From assembly GCF_013402815.2 (NCBI RefSeq), contig NZ_CP058601.1:4154001-4218000 (forward strand): a DNA stretch of 64,000 nt, read 5' to 3'. The notes under the pieces were generated by a model. The model did no database searches and was not told where the DNA came from. It saw only the letters and a list, made by a program, of their open reading frames with translations. The translations under genes and the position numbers were made by a program. This document shows positions 35,119-45,508 of this stretch, piece after piece. Position 1 is the first letter of the stretch, and each line of letters starts with the position of its first letter. Source of the DNA: Natrinema halophilum. Its GTDB lineage: Archaea; Halobacteriota; Halobacteria; Halobacteriales; Natrialbaceae.

Positions 35119-36903
35119 TTACTGTTCGGTCTCGAGTTGCCAACGGACGATGTCGTACCCCCACGAGATGCTCGGTTCTTCGGTCGGATCGACGTAGCTG
35201 CGGTAGCCGTTGACATCCTTTCCGAAGTAGAGGAAGTTCCAGGGTTGTTCTTCGCTGAGGATACCGAACACCTCGGCGAGAGCCGCTCGTCGCTCGTCAA
35301 GGTCAGTCGTTCTGGCCGACTCGGCGAGGCGGTCTGCAATCCCGTGTGGATCGTCGTAGCCGTACGCGTTTGCCGTGTTCCACGGCTCGTCGGTGGCACG
35401 CCAGTACGATTCGGTCGCTTCCGGGGCTCGCGGGTACGAGTTGCGACCGATCCCGCCCATCAGGTCCCACTGTCGCGCGTCTCCCGGTGGCGAGTAGAAG
35501 TACTCGTCCAGCATGGTATTCCACGGGGTCGGATCGAGTTTCACCGTGAGTCCGAGATTATTCTCGAACTCCTTCTGGATGTATCGGGCCGTCAGCTTCG
35601 TCGACTCAGACGAGTCCGAGAACACGTAATTGAGGGTAACCACCTCGCCATCGCCGTCGACGACGCGTCCGTCCACGTAGGTGTACTGACCGGAGAGAGA
35701 CCGCTCGAGTCGGTCTCGAGCGCCGTCCGGATCGTACTCCCACTCGACGACCTGCGAATCATCGTAGAACTCGGAGTACGCCGGCTGGAGCGTATGCGCG
35801 ACGTCTGCGTACCCATAGATGATGTTCTCGACGATCGCCGCTCTGTCGACGGCCATGGTTAACGCTTGTCTCACTTCGGCCGTCTCGAGTGGATTCCAGC
35901 CGTCAGCTCGCATGTTGTACATCAGGCTGGTACAGTAGACAGTCGGCGTCGGGATGACCTGGACTCCGTTCATCGCCTCGAACTCGTCCGCGCGACGTGC
36001 CGGAATGCCCGTGTTGGTGATGTCGCCGGCCTGAATGGCAGACAACCGTGTCGATTCCTCGCGCATGACCTGATAGGTCCACTCTTCGATATTCGGTGCG
36101 TCTTCGTACCCCTCGTAGTTTCGCAGGTAGTAGTCGTCGTTTCGGGGTGCGTACATTCGCGACTCGGTCTCGAGTTCGTCGACGGTGAACGCACCGAGAT
36201 TACCGGTGTAGCTCAGTCCCTGGATTTCTTCGTCTTTGTTCAACCCGTCTCCGTTACGCTCTTTTACGTACGGCTCGGCGAGTTCTTTTGGCACGACTGC
36301 CTGAAATCCCCAGAGAACCGGTGCCTTCAGGAATCCCGGGAACGGCTCCGGCGTCCGGACCACGATCTCGTAGTCGCCGGTTTGCTCGACGTTGAACCAC
36401 GCCTGAGTTCCGTCCGAACCGGCGGTCTCGAATCCCTCCGGTACCTCGTCGACGCCCATTCGCCAATTGTCGGCCATCGAGACTGCGGCCCAGTTGTCCT
36501 CGCCCTGGATGATTTCGGTTATCGAATACACCCAATCCTCGGCGGTCATCGAGCCGTAAGGGTCCGACCACTCGCCGTATTCGGTAAGCGTGAACGTCCA
36601 CTCAGTGAAGTCGTCGTTGGTCTCGTAATCCCTCACGAGACGGGGTACGAAGTCGTCGTTTTCGTCGAAACCGTAGGCCGGGTCCAACACGCGGGAGACG
36701 CGATTGCCGGAGGTGGTGTCCGTGATTCGAAAGACGTTGTAATTTGGGGCTTCACTCCCTTGAGCACCGATCCAGTGTTTCTGATTGGAGCCACCGGTGG
36801 CCGGCGAATCGGTACAGCCAGACAGAAATGCCGTACTACCGATCGCCATCGATTTCAGGACGGTTCGCCTCCTGTTACCGTTTAATTTTCTACTGGGTGT
36901 CAC
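35119..36903 (-). CDS. Peptide-binding lipoprotein of an ABC transporter (SBP family 5)
   Basis: The 594-residue protein has a Tat-type lipoprotein signal: NGNRRRTVLKSMAIGSTAFL then SGC, with the lipidated Cys at about residue 32. The SBP_bac_5 body includes NRVSRVLDPAYGFDENDD, WTFTLTEYGEWSDPYG and a late VDRAAIVENIIYGYADVAH. It delivers substrate outside the membrane to the permeases encoded downstream. Start codon is GTG (36903). It is first in the operon, so the promoter lies in the AT-rich region upstream. Confidence 0.93.
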   Translation of the reverse strand: MTPSRKLNGNRRRTVLKSMAIGSTAFLSGCTDSPATGGSNQKHWIGAQGSEAPNYNVFRITDTTSGNRVSRVLDPAYGFDENDDFVPRLVRDYETNDDFTEWTFTLTEYGEWSDPYGSMTAEDWVYSITEIIQGEDNWAAVSMADNWRMGVDEVPEGFETAGSDGTQAWFNVEQTGDYEIVVRTPEPFPGFLKAPVLWGFQAVVPKELAEPYVKERNGDGLNKDEEIQGLSYTGNLGAFTVDELETESRMYAPRNDDYYLRNYEGYEDAPNIEEWTYQVMREESTRLSAIQAGDITNTGIPARRADEFEAMNGVQVIPTPTVYCTSLMYNMRADGWNPLETAEVRQALTMAVDRAAIVENIIYGYADVAHTLQPAYSEFYDDSQVVEWEYDPDGARDRLERSLSGQYTYVDGRVVDGDGEVVTLNYVFSDSSESTKLTARYIQKEFENNLGLTVKLDPTPWNTMLDEYFYSPPGDARQWDLMGGIGRNSYPRAPEATESYWRATDEPWNTANAYGYDDPHGIADRLAESARTTDLDERRAALAEVFGILSEEQPWNFLYFGKDVNGYRSYVDPTEEPSISWGYDIVRWQLETEQ

Positions 36904-37358
36904 ACTAGGTAATAAGTAACCGTTTACATAATACTTTCCGCTATTTTGGAAAATGTATCGCTACTTCTGCTTAGTTATATCATAATCTGGCGAATAGTAA
37001 TACTATCGCCTATTGATAATACCGATAGTTATCGCGTCTCGAGATGTTCGCGTAAGCTGCCATTACCAGTACGTCACGCCGTCTCGAGACGTCGCTCGAA
37101 TTGCGGTTCTATCCCGTTCCAGATGCCACTGCGCCCGATGCAATCGAACGTGTTGAGTTACGCTCTATCGACCGGTCCCGTCCGAATCCGATTCGAAATC
37201 GAACAGTTGGTTCGCCAGCCCCGACCAATCGGCAGGGTCTCGGTCGAATCGAACCGAACCGCGATACCCACCTGCGTAGCAAAACAGCAGCCGCTTGCAC
37301 CGTTCTGTAGGTCGGTGGCTTGAAATGGCAACTCGTCGAACTGTCCATACGGCGCCTG
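36904..37358. other. Intergenic region upstream of the peptide transporter
   Basis: No supported gene is found in these 455 bp. The left 130 bp are strongly AT-rich and hold the promoter for the minus-strand transporter operon (TATA-like sequence around 36925-36940) and a 6-1-6 palindrome. The right part has ordinary GC content and only frames without family character. Confidence 0.5.
36994..37006. promoter_or_regulatory. Palindrome upstream of the transporter promoter
   Basis: ATAGTA-A-TACTAT is a perfect 13-nt palindrome about 55-80 bp upstream of the likely TATA region of the transporter operon. A regulator-binding role is inferred from its position. Confidence 0.35.
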
Positions 37359-38453
37359 TTATCGCGTCAGCGGCTGATTGAAGCTCCGTTCGCGATCTCT
37401 GACGGTCTCCCAGGTCAGTTCGCATTCGCACGAAACCTGCTCGAAGACCGCCGGATCCTGCCGCAGGTCGAAATCTTTGATCGCCTTCTGAACGCGGTCG
37501 TCACAGTCCCCGCAGTTGTGGGGCCCTCGATCAGAGCCGTGGCCAACTGGATCCGAGACAACGATCGCGTCGACGTCCGCCGTCTCCTCGAGGACGTGGG
37601 TAACTGACCAGAGCCACGGCGGCCGGTAGCCGTCGTTGAAGTAGAGTTCGTCGACCATCGTGTAGCGCTGGACGTTACACGGGTTCATCGAGACGGTGTG
37701 ACAGCCCTCGACGGCTGCACACCGTTCGACCGACGAAATCATGTCCTCGACGGATTCGGATTCGGTGAGGAAGGGCGGCTTCAGCAGGAGGTAGGCCTTG
37801 ATCCCTGCCGCGGCGTCGCTCTCCGAGTCTGCGGCGGCGGCTTCCGCACAGGCGGCCTCGAAGTCCGCGAAATCGAAGTACTTGTTCACGCAGTCGTGGC
37901 GAACGCGGTCTGTCGCCGTCTCGAGGCCGATCGCGACGTCGGTGTCGAGTCCGTGCCGGGCGAAATCACCAATTTTCTCTCGGTCGACGAAATCGGGAAG
38001 GGATTCGACAACCATGCGCTCGCGGTCGGCGAAGGTGTCGGCGATCGCACGGCGACTTTCCGCGCCGACCTCGCGTTCGTCGAGGAACGAGCCGGAGGTG
38101 TAAATCTTGATCAGGTCGGCTAGCTCGTCTGCGTTGTCGGCTTCGTGCTCGAGACAGACGTCGATCTGGTCCATGAGCGCGTCGTGAGGGACGGAGCCGC
38201 CATCGACGCTCTCGGCGACGTAGCCGCACATGGTACAACCGCCGGCGCGTGCCCAGCGACAGCCACCGGTGTTGAGAATGATCGTCAGGCTCTTCTTGAC
38301 GCCGTCGGGGGTATTGTCCTCGTCGAGCCAGACGCGGGTCGGCTCGTGGGGATCGTAACTGGCCTCCTTGCGCGAGCGAATCTCACGCATCGCCTGGTTG
38401 TGGGCGTCCATGCCCTTGCCCTGCTCGTAGACTTCGGGCGTGGGTTTACTCAT
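37359..38453 (-). CDS. Archaeosine synthase radical SAM subunit RaSEA
   Basis: The 364-residue protein has the unusual cluster motif CRWARAGGCTMCGY near 61-74. It reads ADLIKIYTSGSFLDEREVG, DVAIGLETATDRVRHDCVNK and FDFADFEAACAEA, then VSMNPCNVQRYT. This is the pattern of RaSEA, which works with ArcS to convert the lysine adduct on preQ0-tRNA into archaeosine. The ATG at 38453 (MSKPTPEVYEQGKG) is preferred over 38552. TgtA and ArcS are encoded 2 and 14 kb downstream, giving the complete tRNA part of the pathway. Confidence 0.88.
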   Translation of the reverse strand: MSKPTPEVYEQGKGMDAHNQAMREIRSRKEASYDPHEPTRVWLDEDNTPDGVKKSLTIILNTGGCRWARAGGCTMCGYVAESVDGGSVPHDALMDQIDVCLEHEADNADELADLIKIYTSGSFLDEREVGAESRRAIADTFADRERMVVESLPDFVDREKIGDFARHGLDTDVAIGLETATDRVRHDCVNKYFDFADFEAACAEAAAADSESDAAAGIKAYLLLKPPFLTESESVEDMISSVERCAAVEGCHTVSMNPCNVQRYTMVDELYFNDGYRPPWLWSVTHVLEETADVDAIVVSDPVGHGSDRGPHNCGDCDDRVQKAIKDFDLRQDPAVFEQVSCECELTWETVRDRERSFNQPLTR

Positions 38454-38627
38454 TAGAGGACGAAAGCGGACCAGCGCGTAAAGCGCCTTCGTCTGCCCTC
38501 GACCCTCGCGTTCGCTCTGCTTCCGTCGGTGGTCGATCGATGGCCCGTACAAGAAGAGACGGGTATCGGCTGCCTCGACTCGGCTCGCGCGCTCTGAAAA
38601 AAGTATCTTCGAACGTCGAGTTGCGAG

Positions 38628-39965
38628 CTAGTTTTCGGCTCCGCCGGCAACGCCGTCGCCCTCGGCACTGGCTTCGTCTTCACCACCGCTCTCGTTCATT
38701 TCAGATGACGCGTCGTCGCTTCCGATGTCCTCGAGTTCGCTTGCGTCGGCGAGCGTGAGCGTGTCACCGGTTGCGTTCTCGATCGTGATCGACGATGCGG
38801 AGAGCGACGAGATGGTCCGATTAGAGCCCGCGTCGCTCTCATTTGCCATCCCGTCGGTCATCGTCGCGTCGTCCTCGCCCATCGTCGTATTTTCGTCGGC
38901 GCTATCGAGGTCGTCACCGTCGGTGGTCTCGTTGTTCATTCCGTTGCCATCCGCGTCCATGCCGACGCTCTCAGTGCCTTCTTCGACCGACTCGACGGAC
39001 ATCGATTCGATCGTCACTGTATTGACGTCGAACGCTTGGATCGTGAGGTTCTCGATCTCCCGCGACGCGTTTTCCGCCGACGCGTTTTCGGCTGACGCGT
39101 TACTCGCATCCGACATCTCGAGGTCGGTACTCTCGGTCGTCGCGTTCTCGTCGCCGGCCGACTCGAGGTCGTCGCCTCCGGTCATCTCGGTATCGTTCGT
39201 CGCCGTATCGTTCGTCGCCGTATCGTTCGTCGACGCGGTTTCGTTGGCCGATGCGGAGTCACCGGCGTTCTCGCCGGCAGTCAACTCCTCGATCGTCATC
39301 TCTTCGACAGTCATCCGCTCGATCGTCAGGTTCTGAATCGTGACCTCGCTCGTGTTCTCGTCGAGCAGGCCCTGATCGCCGGCGCTTTCGTTCGCCATAG
39401 TGTCGTTTTCGTCGGTGCTGTGGTCGGTTTCCACACCGTTGCCGTCGCCGCCGACGCCGAGATTCGTCTCGTTCTGACTGGCGGATTCGTTCGCGCCTAT
39501 CTTGGCGGACTGGTTCGCGTCGCCGCGTTCGAGGTCCTCAAGCGTGACGCCTTCGAGCTCGAGAGACTCGAACTGAACGTTCGAGAGCGTTACGTTATCG
39601 CTGGCGTTGGATTCGTTTCGGGCGGCGGTTCCGTTATCGCCAGCGGTGGCGGTATCAGCGTCGGTCGCGTTGCTTTCGTTGTCGACGGTAGCGGTACCGC
39701 CGAGTTCGTCCTGCAGTTCCTGTACGTCAGCGTCCAACTGCTCGACGTTCAACTCCTCGATCGTCGCGTTTTCGATCGTGATGTTCTCTATCTCGAGTGT
39801 CTCGACCTGTACGTTCTCGAGCGTTGTGCCAGAATCTGACTCCGATTCGCCCATGTCTCCGGCGTCGTCCGCGACTACGGTCGCACCGGCGAGGGCGGGA
39901 CCCCCCGAAAGTGCGACGAGTAGTGCGACGAAGACGGTGCCGACTGTCTGCGGTCGTGAAACCAT
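38628..39965 (-). CDS. Secreted acidic sequon-rich surface protein
   Basis: The 445-residue protein has a Sec-type signal ([20 protein letters not shown], cleavage near ALAG) and an almost lysine-free acidic body. About 30 N-glycosylation sequons (N-x-S/T) are spread over it. Blocks such as [20 protein letters not shown] and [19 protein letters not shown] alternate hydrophobic residues every 5 positions, as in stacked beta-helix turns; disordered Asp/Asn/Ser linkers separate them. No C-terminal anchor is visible. It is probably an exported, heavily glycosylated protein; its role is unknown. Confidence 0.75.
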   Translation of the reverse strand: MVSRPQTVGTVFVALLVALSGGPALAGATVVADDAGDMGESESDSGTTLENVQVETLEIENITIENATIEELNVEQLDADVQELQDELGGTATVDNESNATDADTATAGDNGTAARNESNASDNVTLSNVQFESLELEGVTLEDLERGDANQSAKIGANESASQNETNLGVGGDGNGVETDHSTDENDTMANESAGDQGLLDENTSEVTIQNLTIERMTVEEMTIEELTAGENAGDSASANETASTNDTATNDTATNDTEMTGGDDLESAGDENATTESTDLEMSDASNASAENASAENASREIENLTIQAFDVNTVTIESMSVESVEEGTESVGMDADGNGMNNETTDGDDLDSADENTTMGEDDATMTDGMANESDAGSNRTISSLSASSITIENATGDTLTLADASELEDIGSDDASSEMNESGGEDEASAEGDGVAGGAEN

Positions 39966-40310
39966 GCGATTTCGGCTCCCACCGATCACAGACTAAAACG
40001 AGGTGACTGTTACGGAATTAGCCTCGAGAAAGTTACTGTTAGAATCTCGCAGCAGGCGCTAACCGCTAGTTCATCGTTTTGCTCTCGATTACTGTTTAGC
40101 TATTCGTCAGGAACGATCGATGGACTAATAGGAAGCGCGACTCCGCCGGGACGGGTATTTGGGTTGCAGCTGCCAGTTCCCGACGTAGATCGCCACGAAA
40201 CGGTCGCCAAGGCGCTCGTAACCGCTTTTCGTGACGAATTTAGCTGGCTTCAGTTAGCCACTCGGCCGAAACCCCGCAAGACTTACGTTGGACACTGCAA
40301 CAGACGGTCG
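39966..40310. other. Divergent intergenic region
   Basis: This 345-bp stretch separates the surface-protein gene from tgtA. It must contain both promoters; the plus strand has GTATTTGGG (40155-40163), TATA-like, ahead of tgtA. No gene or RNA was recognised. Confidence 0.4.
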
Positions 40311-41786
40311 ATGCGCGAGTGCTTCGAACTACGGGACACCGACGCCGGCGGACGGATCGGTGATCTCGCCGTCCCGCGTGCCGGCGTCACCGTCGAAACC
40401 CCGGCGCTCCTCCCGGTGATCAACCCGAACCTGGATACTATCAGCCCTCGACGCCTCGCTGACGAATTTGGCGCCGAGATCCTCATCACGAACTCCTATA
40501 TCATCCACGGCGACGATACCCTCCGCGAACGCGCCATAGAGCAGGGTCTCCACGAGATGCTCGACTTCCCCGGCGCGATCATGACCGACTCGGGTTCGTT
40601 CCAGTTATCAGAATACGGTGAAATCGACGTCACGACCGAGGAGATCCTCGCCTTCCAGCGCGAGATTGGCTCCGACATCGCCACCCCCGTCGATATCCCG
40701 ACGCCGCCGGACGTCTCCCGCGAGCGCGCCGAAGCCGAACTCGAGATGACCCAGGAACGCCTCGAGATCGCCGACGCGGCCGACACGGGAGAGATGCTCA
40801 TCAGCGCGCCCGTCCAGGGATCGACCTACTCGGACCTCCGCGAGCGTGCCGGCAGCCACGCCGAGGAAACTGACCTCGACGTCTTCCCGATCGGCGCGGT
40901 CGTCCCGCTGATGAACGATTACCGATACGACGATATGATCGACGTCGTCGCCGCCGCCAAACGCAGCCTGGGTGCTGACGCCCCTGTCCACCTCTTCGGC
41001 GCAGGCCATCCCATGATGTTCGCGCTCGCGGTCGCGATAGGCTGTGACCTGTTCGATTCGGCGGCCTACGCGCTGTACGCCCGCGACGACCGCTACCTGA
41101 CCGTGCGAGGCACTCGAGCGCTCGAGGATATCGAGTACCTCCCCTGTTCCTGTGCCGTCTGCACCGAACACTCTCCTGACGAGCTCCGGTCGCTCCCCCC
41201 GAACGAACGCGAGACGGAGCTCGCAGCCCACAACCTCCACGTCACATTTGCCGAAATCCGTCGGATCAAGCAGGCGATCCGCGCCGGCAATCTGCTCGAA
41301 CTCGTCGAGCAACGCGCCCGCGCTCACCCGACGATGCTCGACGGGTATCGCGCATTGCTCGACCACGCCGCCCAACTCGAACGCTCTGATCCCGTCTCGA
41401 AGGGCTCGTTTTTCTACACGTCCCACGAAAGTGCACGTCGCCCGGAAATCCTGCGTCACCACCAGCGCCTCGAGCGACTCTCCGTTCCCGATTCGCTGTT
41501 GCTAACCGTCGATCGGTCCGCACCTGACGACGGGTTCGACGAGGTCTGGCGAGTCCAACCCCCGTTCGGTCCCTTCCCACGGGCCCTCTCGAAGAGCTAC
41601 CCCCTCACCGCTGAGGTCCCGAAACGAACGGATCGGGCGGCCCTCGAGGCCGCAGCCGCCGGCATCACTCGACTCGTCGAGGCCAATCCGAACGCGTCGG
41701 TTACGCTCGCTCATCGAGGATGGCCGACGGGAGTCCTCGAGACGGTCCCCGAGTCGGTCCAACTACTCGACCTCCTGGCTGAATAG
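40311..41786 (+). CDS. tgtA: Archaeal tRNA-guanine transglycosylase
   Basis: The 491-residue enzyme exchanges guanine for preQ0 at tRNA position 15. It starts [19 protein letters not shown] and has the base-binding aspartates in [14 protein letters not shown] and [14 protein letters not shown], and [10 protein letters not shown]. The zinc site reads [14 protein letters not shown] (CxCxxC at about 281-286) with a later His. A C-terminal region of about 150 residues follows the catalytic domain; a PUA module is not obvious. ATG 40311 is supported by the family start. Confidence 0.94.
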   Translation: MRECFELRDTDAGGRIGDLAVPRAGVTVETPALLPVINPNLDTISPRRLADEFGAEILITNSYIIHGDDTLRERAIEQGLHEMLDFPGAIMTDSGSFQLSEYGEIDVTTEEILAFQREIGSDIATPVDIPTPPDVSRERAEAELEMTQERLEIADAADTGEMLISAPVQGSTYSDLRERAGSHAEETDLDVFPIGAVVPLMNDYRYDDMIDVVAAAKRSLGADAPVHLFGAGHPMMFALAVAIGCDLFDSAAYALYARDDRYLTVRGTRALEDIEYLPCSCAVCTEHSPDELRSLPPNERETELAAHNLHVTFAEIRRIKQAIRAGNLLELVEQRARAHPTMLDGYRALLDHAAQLERSDPVSKGSFFYTSHESARRPEILRHHQRLERLSVPDSLLLTVDRSAPDDGFDEVWRVQPPFGPFPRALSKSYPLTAEVPKRTDRAALEAAAAGITRLVEANPNASVTLAHRGWPTGVLETVPESVQLLDLLAE

Positions 41787-41787
41787 G

Positions 41788-43458
41788 TCACTCATCGTCC
41801 GCTCGTTTGTCGCCCCCCTGGTTATCGTTAGTGATGAGTCGACGCGAGGCAAGGGCCGCACCACCGGCCATAACGGCGAGACCGGTGATGGCACCGAGTG
41901 GATTCACATCGCCGAAGAAGCTTCCCGTCGATCCCGTTTCGGATGGCGCCCCGGACTGGTTCGCACCACCGCCCGAGTCGTTACCGGAATCGTCAGCCGA
42001 ACCCTCTGTTTCGTTCGAGTTCCCGCCTGTTCCGTCGGATTCTTTCGAATCGGTTCCGGAATCGCCAGAGCCGTCAGAGTCTTTCGAATCGTCTCCGGAA
42101 CCGCCCGTCCCGTCGGAATCCTCTGAATCGCCGCCAGAGCCGCCCCTATCGCTCGAGCCGTCTCCGGAACCATCGGACCCGTCGGAGTCTTTCGAACCGT
42201 CTCCGGAGTCGTCATCTGAGGTACCGTCGTCGGTGGTGCCGTCGTGTGACGTCTCTCGAATCGCCATCACGGTCTCATCACCGACCAGATAGATCGTTTC
42301 CTCGCTAATGGCGAGCTGACTGGTCTGATCCGTGCGATCCATGTCGAACCGCCACTTTTCCGTCCCATCAGTCTTGTCGAGAGCGACTATGGAGTCGGGT
42401 TCCGTCTCGGCTCCGGAGTCGGACGATAAATACGTGTAGATCGTCTCGCCGACGATCACAGGCCGTGTTCCGCCCCCTGACCATTGGTGCAGGGTCTCGC
42501 AACTCTCGATATCCACTGCTTTCGCGCCGCTCTGGCCGGTGATAACGGCGATATCGTCTCCGAGCGCGAAATGAGTTCCACTGCGATCAAACAGGGCTTC
42601 CTTCGTCCGGGAGTCGTAGACGGTAATGTCCGTTTCGCCGAACGCGGTTGATTCGATCGCGATTGCGTTCGAATTCGCCGCGACCGACCGCACGTTACCT
42701 GCGGCGTCACCCCCGAACCGATCCACCGTTTCACCCGTCATCGGATCGAGCGCGAAGCACATCTTGATCGCCGCAAAATAGAGGAGTTCGTTGGCTGCCG
42801 CCGTTCGGAACGGGGGTTCGTCGCACGACCCCGTGTTGTCCGTCCATTCGTACAGTTCCCGCGTCCACCGGCTCGAACCGTCGTCAGTCTCGAGGGCGTA
42901 CAGCGTTCCATCCACAGTTACGTAGATAGCACCGTAGGCGACCGTCGGCGCGGAGATGAACTCGGCTCCGAGGTCTCTGTGCCATCGTCTACTCCCGTCG
43001 CTCGGGTCGAGAGCGACGATTTCGCCGTCTCCGCCGGCGTAGATCGTTTCATCGGCCACGACCGGATACGAACCGCATACGTCATTCGATTCCCATTTGA
43101 CCGAGCCGTCGGTGACGGTTCGAGCATGGATGCCGTCACCGGTTCCGATATAGATGGTGTCGTCTGCAACCGCAACCGTATCACTTCCCCTGTCGGCCGT
43201 CCATGCGACCTCGAGGGTGTCGCCGTCGAACTCGCCGCCCGTTTCGAAGAAAGACGTATTCGCCTCGTTACCACGATACGACATCCAGCCAGCCGGCCGA
43301 TCCGTCTCGGGGAGTGCGTTCGGATCCTCGCTCCCATCGGAATCCTCGCACCGTTCTCCTGAGCTGGCGCTGACACTATCGCCGCCGGTGAGTACCCCGC
43401 CAGCGATAGTTGCCCCAGCCCCCGTTATCAGGAGGCCGCGCCGGTTGCATCTCGACAT
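41788..43458 (-). CDS. Tat-exported PQQ-like beta-propeller surface protein, paralogue 1
   Basis: The 556-residue protein begins MSRCNRRGLLITGAGATIAG, a twin-arginine-type signal. About seven propeller blades follow, with motifs DGSVKWESN, DGSRRWHRD, DGSSRWTREL and DGTEKWRFD, as in PQQ-like repeats that do not always bind PQQ. A long Ser/Gly/Asp-rich low-complexity linker (about 390-510) leads to a hydrophobic C-terminal helix and RRLITND. It lacks the PGF motif of its neighbours. It should be exported and anchored outside the membrane; substrate is not visible. The gene converges with tgtA, 1 bp between stops. Confidence 0.85.
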   Translation of the reverse strand: MSRCNRRGLLITGAGATIAGGVLTGGDSVSASSGERCEDSDGSEDPNALPETDRPAGWMSYRGNEANTSFFETGGEFDGDTLEVAWTADRGSDTVAVADDTIYIGTGDGIHARTVTDGSVKWESNDVCGSYPVVADETIYAGGDGEIVALDPSDGSRRWHRDLGAEFISAPTVAYGAIYVTVDGTLYALETDDGSSRWTRELYEWTDNTGSCDEPPFRTAAANELLYFAAIKMCFALDPMTGETVDRFGGDAAGNVRSVAANSNAIAIESTAFGETDITVYDSRTKEALFDRSGTHFALGDDIAVITGQSGAKAVDIESCETLHQWSGGGTRPVIVGETIYTYLSSDSGAETEPDSIVALDKTDGTEKWRFDMDRTDQTSQLAISEETIYLVGDETVMAIRETSHDGTTDDGTSDDDSGDGSKDSDGSDGSGDGSSDRGGSGGDSEDSDGTGGSGDDSKDSDGSGDSGTDSKESDGTGGNSNETEGSADDSGNDSGGGANQSGAPSETGSTGSFFGDVNPLGAITGLAVMAGGAALASRRLITNDNQGGDKRADDE

Positions 43459-43683
43459 ATACTGACGATCAGAAACAGCGGTTATTCATACACACAATCT
43501 AAGGAGGTTGCACGTCAAGCAACATACGCGGCGGACGGCATTGGAAACGCCTCAGATTGCTGTTTCACCGCTTTTGGGGAAATATCCGGTTTCGGCGACG
43601 CCGCCCGCCCGCGACCGCGCAATGATACAATCGCTTGTCTCGACGAAACGGTTCGTTTTCGGTTTTGGCGCTAAATTTCGACG

Positions 43684-45327
43684 TCAGTCACGATCCACCG
43701 ATTCGTCGCTGGCGATGAGGCGACGAGCGGCGAGCGCCGCGCCACCGACGGTGCTGGCGAGTCCGCCGACGATGCCGAAGCCGGGTGTTGACTCCGCTTT
43801 GTCGGAGTCGTCTTCAGGCTCGTTCGATGGTTCTTCGGCGTCTCCGGAACTGCCGTTGCTTTCGTCGGCGTCAGTTCCGTTCAGTTCGGTACCGGGAGCT
43901 GAATCAGTGTCGTTCGAGACGGTATCACCGCTGGTGTCTGTATCGGATGACTCGTCGCTGTCTCCAGCAGTATCACCATCCTCTCCATCAGTGCTCTCAG
44001 ATTCGCCGTCGTTGTTGGTACCGCCGTCGGGACCACTACCGTCGGACCCGTTAGCGTCGGATTCGGACTCGCGGCGCTGATCGTCATCCTCGTCGCCGTC
44101 GTCAGGGGTCGTAGACGTGTTCCGATATGCCGTCAGCCGTCCACCGCCCAGAAGATAGAGCATTTCGGTGCCGACGACGAGTGTCGGTTGGATGTATCCA
44201 TGATCGAGTTTGGACTCCCACTTTGTTGTCCCATCGTACTTGTCGAAAGCGATGAGTTTCCCTGAACTTCCGTCGTGGAAGTAAACGGTCTCGCCGACGA
44301 TCACGGGTTGGACACCCCCTTCCGGCACCTCCCATAGCCTGTCGCCGGTCTCGAGATCGACCGCAAACAGTCCGTGCTCCTCGTAATTCTCGTGCATACA
44401 GACGGCGACTTGCGTACCGAGAGCCAACGAAGACGATCCGGGAACGGCTGCGATCTCCTCTTGCGTCTCGATGTCGTACAGCCAGGTCGTGTTCGTTCCC
44501 GCAACTGCGAGCGTGGTGGAACTCGCAGCGACTCTCGGAGCGGCACTTCCATCGTACGGTAGTTCCCATGCGACGTCTCCCGTCTTCGGATCGAACCCGA
44601 AGGCTTGCTCCGACGAGATGAAAACGAGACCGTTGGCCACAGCCGGTGTCCCCCAGAAACTGCGAACGTTCAACTCGTCGGACTGTCGGGACCACCGGAG
44701 CGAGCCGTCGTCGGTTTCGAATGCGTACACCGTCTCCCCGCTGATCAGATAGACTGCACCGTGAGCCACTGTCGGGGACGACTGAATCGGTCTGTCGTTC
44801 CCGATGTCAACGGTCCACCTGTGACTCCCGTCCGCTCGATCGAGCGCATGGAGCTGGGCCTCTGATTGGGCTCTCACACAATAGACTGTGTCTTCGGTCA
44901 CAGTGGGATCGCCAAACGCCGTTTCGTTCTTCCACTCGACCGACCCGTCGGCGGTGCTGAGAGCAACCATGCCCTCGCGATGAATGACACTCTTGTCCAT
45001 CGTCGCCGCACCGGAATACACAGTGCCATCCGCAACGGCGATCCGATCGCCGCCTAAATAGGGATGCCTGCTTCTCGCCTTGTCGTATTCCCAGACAGAT
45101 TCGAACGTGTTCGCACCGAATTCGGGCCCATCAGCGATGTAGTTCGCGTTTCGCGCGCTACCGTTAGCAGAGATCCAGCCCGCCGGTTTGTCCGTCTTCG
45201 GGAGGGAGTTCGAACCGGTACCCGTTGCACCGACACTGGCAGCCCCGCCGGCCGACAGAATCCCACCAGCCATGAGTGCCACACCCATGCTCGTCTCGAG
45301 CACATCGCGACGGTTGTAGTCCGACAT
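43684..45327 (-). CDS. Tat-exported PQQ-like propeller with PGF-CTERM-like anchor, paralogue 2
   Basis: The 547-residue protein opens MSDYNRRDVLETSMGVALMA (Tat-type RR). Blades carry DGSVEWKNE, DGSHRWTVD, DGSLRWSRQ, TGDVAWELP, TGDRLWEVP and DGTTKWESK. A Ser/Asp-rich linker precedes the C-terminal STPGFGIVGGLASTVGG hydrophobic segment and ARRLIASDE. PGF plus a helix and basic residues is the archaeosortase-type sorting signal. It is a close paralogue of the genes at 41788 and 45509. A ribosome site AGGAGGG precedes the ATG by a few bases. Confidence 0.87.
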   Translation of the reverse strand: MSDYNRRDVLETSMGVALMAGGILSAGGAASVGATGTGSNSLPKTDKPAGWISANGSARNANYIADGPEFGANTFESVWEYDKARSRHPYLGGDRIAVADGTVYSGAATMDKSVIHREGMVALSTADGSVEWKNETAFGDPTVTEDTVYCVRAQSEAQLHALDRADGSHRWTVDIGNDRPIQSSPTVAHGAVYLISGETVYAFETDDGSLRWSRQSDELNVRSFWGTPAVANGLVFISSEQAFGFDPKTGDVAWELPYDGSAAPRVAASSTTLAVAGTNTTWLYDIETQEEIAAVPGSSSLALGTQVAVCMHENYEEHGLFAVDLETGDRLWEVPEGGVQPVIVGETVYFHDGSSGKLIAFDKYDGTTKWESKLDHGYIQPTLVVGTEMLYLLGGGRLTAYRNTSTTPDDGDEDDDQRRESESDANGSDGSGPDGGTNNDGESESTDGEDGDTAGDSDESSDTDTSGDTVSNDTDSAPGTELNGTDADESNGSSGDAEEPSNEPEDDSDKAESTPGFGIVGGLASTVGGAALAARRLIASDESVDRD

Positions 45328-45508
45328 ACAGCCCTCCTGAAGTCGTCACTCTTTACGTATATTCGAGTTAATGTGCCGTGGAAATCGCTCACATTCCATG
45401 CTGGCGATATCGGCGCTGTTAGCTCTCTTTCGGCCGTTGTGGCTATTGAGTAAGACACAACGTTTGATAAAGAAAAAACAGAGGCGGTATCGCGGAGTCG
45501 GCGCTCAG

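Noticed and set aside
37081-37320. Small protein genes in the region right of the transporter promoter
   Set aside because: Frames on both strands are Arg/Ser-rich with no start context or family.
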